Assembly (NCBI GenBank): GCA_025200525.1
Contig: CM045762.1
Span: 1,116,001-1,180,000 of the forward strand
Origin: Camellia lanceoleosa
Taxonomy: Eukaryota > Streptophyta > Magnoliopsida > Ericales > Theaceae
Direction: 5' to 3'
Length of the DNA: 64,000 nt
Below, in pieces: positions 59,644 to 64,000 of the stretch. The notes beneath the pieces are model-generated. The model was not told where the DNA came from. It did no database searches and worked only from the letters and a program-made list of their open reading frames with translations. Both the position numbers and the translations under genes were made by a program. Positions within the stretch are counted from its first letter, which is position 1; each line of letters starts with the position of its first letter.

Positions 59644-61818
59644 ACGAGTTGCCATCTCACACACGAATCCATTGAGCTTTTGGATGTCTAGAAAAGACTT
59701 AGGCATTATGCATGACATCCTTAGTGCATATGAAAGGAATTGATGGCAACGATAATGGTACATGTAATATTACTAACCGTGATGGTTACTATTTATGTCT
59801 GTTGTACATTCCTTGTGTATATTGTGATTGATTGCCATGCAGAACATGGTAAGACCTGCAGATGGGGTTAAACTAATAAAGTGCGTAGCGGAAGCGTGGT
59901 GAGGATTCAAGCTTATCGGTAAGACAATTTATATGCAAATGATTATATGAAATGTGTGTTACCGGTTGATAGTTATCTATGGAAATACTGATAATATGAT
60001 TGGGCTTTTAGCATCTGCTTAAGTGAAGTGATTAAGCTCTAAGTACAGAATATTCCTAAGATCAACGGAAATGATATGTGTATGTTACTCTCATTTTTAT
60101 GATATAGTTATGTCTCCCTTGCCATTACCATGTCTAGACCCGTGAATTTAAGAATTTACTATGTTTGAATATTCTACTAAGATGTGTTTTGCGTAATGTG
60201 ATTTCGTGAACCGAGAAAATTACCGACGACTTCTGATGGGGAAATGTTGAAGTATTGAGCATGACTGTGTCTGTTTATGGTTACGAAATTTGTAATCTGT
60301 ATTCTGTACTCTGTACTCTGATCTCTGTAATATGTCATTTGTAATCTGAAATCTGAAATCCGTAATTTGTAATCTGTTTATGTATAACCTGTAATCTGTA
60401 ATTGGGACTCCTTATAAGAAATAGTCAAATGACATAAGGAACCCCGTCTATGATACGTGTCTATCCATATGATACTCGCAAAACAATAGAGAATCATTAA
60501 CAAATTTGATATCACATCTAAATGATTGATATTCTGATAAGTTACTGCAAGAATTAGAATCCTGCTTCTGTGTAGTGATAATTTACGATTGAGGAATCAT
60601 TTCTGTGATATAATTCTGTGTAGATATTGCAAATTGTCAAACTAATCCCTATTTCGTATTTAAAGGCTATAATGTAAACTATTCTGCATGACACTGTGAA
60701 ATATTTGTATGAAAATTAATTCATGGCTTGTTCCTTTATTGTGATCTGCAAACGAGTGATTCTCGGAATGAAACTTATGTGATCCGTGTTATTGATAAAT
60801 GTCATACCATCAATGAACTTTGGTACTTCTGACATAGATGAATAAAGTGTGACCTTGTGTGAGTTGACCATGGGCCTAAGTGAGTAATGTCCTTGTAAAA
60901 GATATTTTTGTATAAATGATTTTGAAAATGGCTATGCTATATGATATTTAATGAAATCCATATTGTGAGTTACGAAATGCTTTACATGATAAGTATTTTT
61001 TGAAATGATAAAAATGCTATGAACTTCCGACATGTTTATGATATGATAAGCTTTCCGACTAGTTGCCCCAAATAGACTAGATATGCTACGAAACTCCGAC
61101 TGTTTAGGATGTGACAAGTTTTCTGAAAGAGATATTTTTCTATGCATGAATGAGTTTTCCATTTGATAATTTATTGTGACCATTAAGGTTTGATCCGTAA
61201 TTGATTTTACTAATAATTTACCCTAAACATGTAATTCCTTGATATGGGATTTGAGTTATTATTTGGAGTCTGTTAGAAATCTGATTTGAACTCATAAGTC
61301 TAATTCTAATAGTAGCAAAGAGCCATACAGTCGTTGATTAAGAACCTATTTGTTATTCTGGGTTTAATTATTGTAAGAAGCATATGCCTTTGAAACATGA
61401 TTATGTAGTAAATGTTTCCTTAACCTTTGAGAATTAGGATAGTTGGGATTGCTTGTGAATCTAAAGAGTGTGAACTATGTGTGCTAGCTTATGAGTCACA
61501 TGTAATCGAATACTTGAGTGAACCCATTTTTGAATGTCCTTAAGTTATTATAGTATTTGGAAGGTAGGACCTTTGGATTAGTAAATTAAAATGTACCAGG
61601 GTTGTGAATAACGAGACGATGTTTTGATGTTGTTAAGTATTATTATCAATTGGGTTACCAATTAGTCAGTAAAGATTAATTACTTGTGGTTTTGGAAGCA
61701 AACTCCATTGAAATTGATTGGATAGGATTGTGCATGGCTAAATGATTGGGAAATATTATATGTCTAGGACGAAACGAGACTTGTGACAAGGTGAATCAAG
61801 TTTGGAGGACCAAACTTC
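59644..61818 (+). other. Internal region without coding capacity
   Basis: No long frame on either strand. A run of about fifteen TCTGTAATCTG/TCTGTAYTCTG-type 7-10-bp repeats fills about 60288-60410. The rest is AT-rich with TGTGATNTGAA-type low complexity. Conserved LTR and priming signals with an empty interior match the LARD type of parasite element. Confidence 0.7.
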
Positions 61819-61833
61819 TTAAGGTGGAGAGAA
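61819..61833 (+). other. Polypurine tract
   Basis: TTAAGGTGGAGAGAA directly precedes the 3' LTR. Confidence 0.7.
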
Positions 61834-62947
61834 TGTAATGACCCTAAAATGCGTATAAGAAATCATTTCTATTTAACTATGAGATGAGGTGTTTTAATTT
61901 AACTATATCTTTTGGAATTGAAGCATTATCTGTTGAGTTACAGATTTAAAATTGGAATTACCGACCTATATGGGTTCAGAAATCAAAATTCAGTACTTGG
62001 ATATGTTAATGGGAATTTTTAGAACTATTTCGGAAGATTAATTGGAATTCTAATTTGTTTGATTCGTTAATGCACGTTTGGGTGGTTAATTTTGTACCGC
62101 AAAAATTGAAGGTCGTAGAGGTTTCAGAAACCGGAACAGATGACATATTTATGATCAGCATAATTTTTAGAGTCGCCTGGGAACTTTAATTGAAATCTGA
62201 TTTCGTGCGATTCGTAAAGCCACGTTTGTCTTTCCCAATTGTGTTAAACCATGTGTGTGTGTTTATTTACATATAGATGTGTCTTGGAGTGGTGGATCTC
62301 ATCTTTTGGGGAGCCCAAAATATCTAAAAAGAGGGATAAGAGAACCGTGAGAGAGAAAGGGAGAAGAGGGATCAAGGTTCTTGATGGAAAGCTCAATAAC
62401 CATGGGGGTTTGAAGATGATTGAAGGAAATTGAAGAAAGAGAAGGGAAATCAACCTTGGAAGCTTGAGGAAATGGAGGAGAATTAAGAGGAAGACAAAGA
62501 GTGAACAAAGGTCAAGACGAGGATATCGTCCCACTGCTACCAGAATCTATCACTGTAATCAATCGAGAGGCCAGACCTAAACCTTAAGATTCGTCTCCCT
62601 CTTGTCAACCTCGGTGCGTCCAGGCACTAGCTGAAGCCATTGCATTTTGTAAAGTGTTGTTAGGTTTTTGGAGTTTATGCTTTAATTATCTTTCATTAAT
62701 ATGTTTTGTCATACGCCCAATTATGGGCTGAGTCGAGGTATGTGTGCGTATGTTTTCTGTATATTATCTACCCAATGCAATGTTTGCGGTCCTGGCATAG
62801 TAGTGGTAGCTCAACGGATGATGATTTATGTTATTTTATTTTATTAATGCTTCCGTTCAGGCCCCATATATTACGTATATCAGGTTAAGTGTCCGTTTTT
62901 TAATAAGTCATGCCCGAAACTTTTAGGGGCGGGTTTGGGACGTGACA
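61834..62947 (+). repeat. 3' LTR of the non-autonomous element
   Basis: 1114 bp, the same length as the 5' LTR with about 30 visible substitutions and no obvious indel. Confidence 0.9.
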
Positions 62948-64000
62948 CAAGTAGTAGATGTCTTTCTCCACCCTATCTTCAAATTCCTGAGCAAGCATAT
63001 ATTCCATTGTTGTGTCTGTTATTGACAGATACAGAATCAAAGGCTTCCCCAGCTCTGGTGGCGACAATACTGGCGAATTCTAGAAGTACTGCTTAATCTG
63101 CTCAAAAGCAAATTGACATCGATCATCCCATCAGAATTTCTTTCCATTTTTCAGGAGACCAAATAGTGGTTCACAAGCCAAGGTTAATTTGGAAATAAAC
63201 TGTCTTCTGAATTGCACTTTACCTAGAAAGCCTCGCACCTCAATTTCAGTCCTTGGCGGTGGTATTTCTAGGATAGCCTTGATTTTGGAAGGATCTACTT
63301 CGATGCCCCTCTGTGTGATCAAAAAGCCCAGCATTTTCCCTCTTGTTATGCCAAAAGTACATTTCTGCGGGTTCAACCTCAGTCTGTATTCCCTGATCTA
63401 TTAAAAGAATTTCTTCATGGCTGTGTAGTGGCCCTCTCTTTCTTTGGACTTGACAATCATGTTGTCCACGTACACCTCGACCTCTTTGTGGATAATGTTC
63501 ATGCAGAATGGTGGTTGCGGCCCTTTGATAGGTAGCCCTGAGATTCTTCAGCCCAAATGGCATAACTCTATAGCAATAGGTACCCCACGGCGTAGTAACT
63601 ACAGTTTTCTCTCTGTCCTCAGGCGCCATTAGAATCTGGTTATACCTGAAAAACCCATCCATAAAGGATGGCAATTCATGGCCTGCAGTGAAGTCCACTA
63701 ACTCATCAATATGCGGCAAAGGAAAGTCGTCTTTCAAACTGGCTATGTTCAGGTTTCGAAAGTCCCCACACAATCGGAGTCTACTATTCTTTTTCGGCAC
63801 TAGGACAATATTGGCCAACCAAGTCAGATATTCAGATACTAACAAAAAACCTGCCTCGATTTTCTTGGTGACCTCCTCCTTGATTTTCAGAGCCCAATCT
63901 GGACGGATTCTTTGCAACTTCTGTTTGACGGGTTGAGCCTCGGGGTCAAAAGGGATCCGATGCTGTACAATCTCAGCATCGATCCCAGGTGTAGACGTCC
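62948..64000 (-). pseudogene. Tat-lineage pol, RT part (continues past right edge)
   Basis: Minus strand: RPDWALKIKEEVTKKIEAGF, ANIVLVPKKNSRLRLCGDF, KDDFPLPHIDELVD, TVVTTPWGTYCYRVMPFGLK are RT motifs in order. After a frameshift near 63500 the expected catalytic YVDD reads YVDN (about 63446-63460), losing an aspartate. The RT thumb and RNase H start follow (QKCTFGITRGKMLGFLI, GFLGKVQFRRQFISKL), then the frame ends with EKDIYYL at the target duplication. Coding resumes with LSKKMLDYETRY at 58515, so the two pieces were one pol before the LTR element inserted. Gag and protease lie beyond the window. Confidence 0.85.

Larger units (their letters stand above)
58516..62947 (+). mobile_element. 4.4-kb non-autonomous LTR element inserted in Tat pol
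   Basis: Two 1114-bp LTRs (TGTAATGACC...GGGACGTGACA), a CAAGT duplication (58511-58515 and 62948-62952), an initiator-Met PBS and a purine tract define it. The internal 2.2 kb has no domain of gag or pol; a short start MVRPADGVKL after AGAAC may be a gag remnant. The end sequence resembles the Tekay LTR (both carry GGTTTGGG...GTGACA). By eye the LTRs differ at about 30 sites, so it is older than a fresh insertion but recent enough to keep all signals. It must use proteins of another element. Confidence 0.9.

Noticed and set aside
58926..62534. Twin minus-strand hydrophobic frames of 96 codons
   Set aside because: They fall at the same place in both LTRs of one element and are LTR sequence.

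Overview
This is plant nuclear DNA, almost certainly from a eudicot. Evidence: Ty3/gypsy retrotransposons of the Tekay and Tat lineages primed by initiator-Met tRNA, a plant-mobile-domain (PMD) gene, fragments of a CLASSY-type SNF2 gene, GT-AG introns, AT-rich spacers and MITEs. The repeat types would fit an asterid (for example Ericales), but I cannot prove that from sequence. I see no intact host gene: the window is a nest of decayed genes, captured gene pieces and transposons inserted into one another.

Layout. 1-4.76 kb: a decayed minus-strand gene with a conserved domain typical of plant transposon-associated Ulp1/DUF1985 proteins, then unassigned DNA. 4.76-9.05 kb: five rearranged copies of one exon of a CLASSY (RNA-directed DNA methylation) gene, three on minus and two on plus, forming an inverted repeat whose centre holds a small MITE. 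9.1-10.2 kb: a second MITE, a short tandem duplication and a sixth CLASSY scrap. 10.27-21.7 kb: an 11-kb higher-order tandem array built from a GA-rich module, an inverted T-strand segment and a run of about 194-bp monomers; monomer number falls 7, 5, 4, 4, 2, 2 along the array.

21.7-49.4 kb: a region bounded by 1.43-kb inverted repeats. Inside lies a tandem array of a non-autonomous TIR element (called X here; about 1.76 kb plus a linker, period about 2.13 kb) that carries a promoter/5' leader resembling a host gene. A 9.5-kb Tekay retrotransposon (26282-35749) sits in one X copy and a 4.0-kb probable solo LTR (39074-43089) in another. The last exon and 3' UTR of an unidentified gene lie at 46.4-47.1 kb.

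49.4-64 kb: AT-rich spacer, a spliced but disabled PMD gene (50.9-53.84 kb, plus), a second disabled plus-strand gene (54.69-55.73 kb), and on minus the RT, RNase H, archaeal-type RNase H and integrase of a Tat-lineage retrotransposon. Its pol is split by a 4.4-kb LTR element without coding capacity (58516-62947).

How parts may interact: the CLASSY inverted repeat could make hairpin RNA against a gene of the silencing pathway, and the Tekay copy shows point damage consistent with deamination of methylated cytosine. Both are inferences. The least explained pieces are the higher-order array and the CLASSY inverted repeat.
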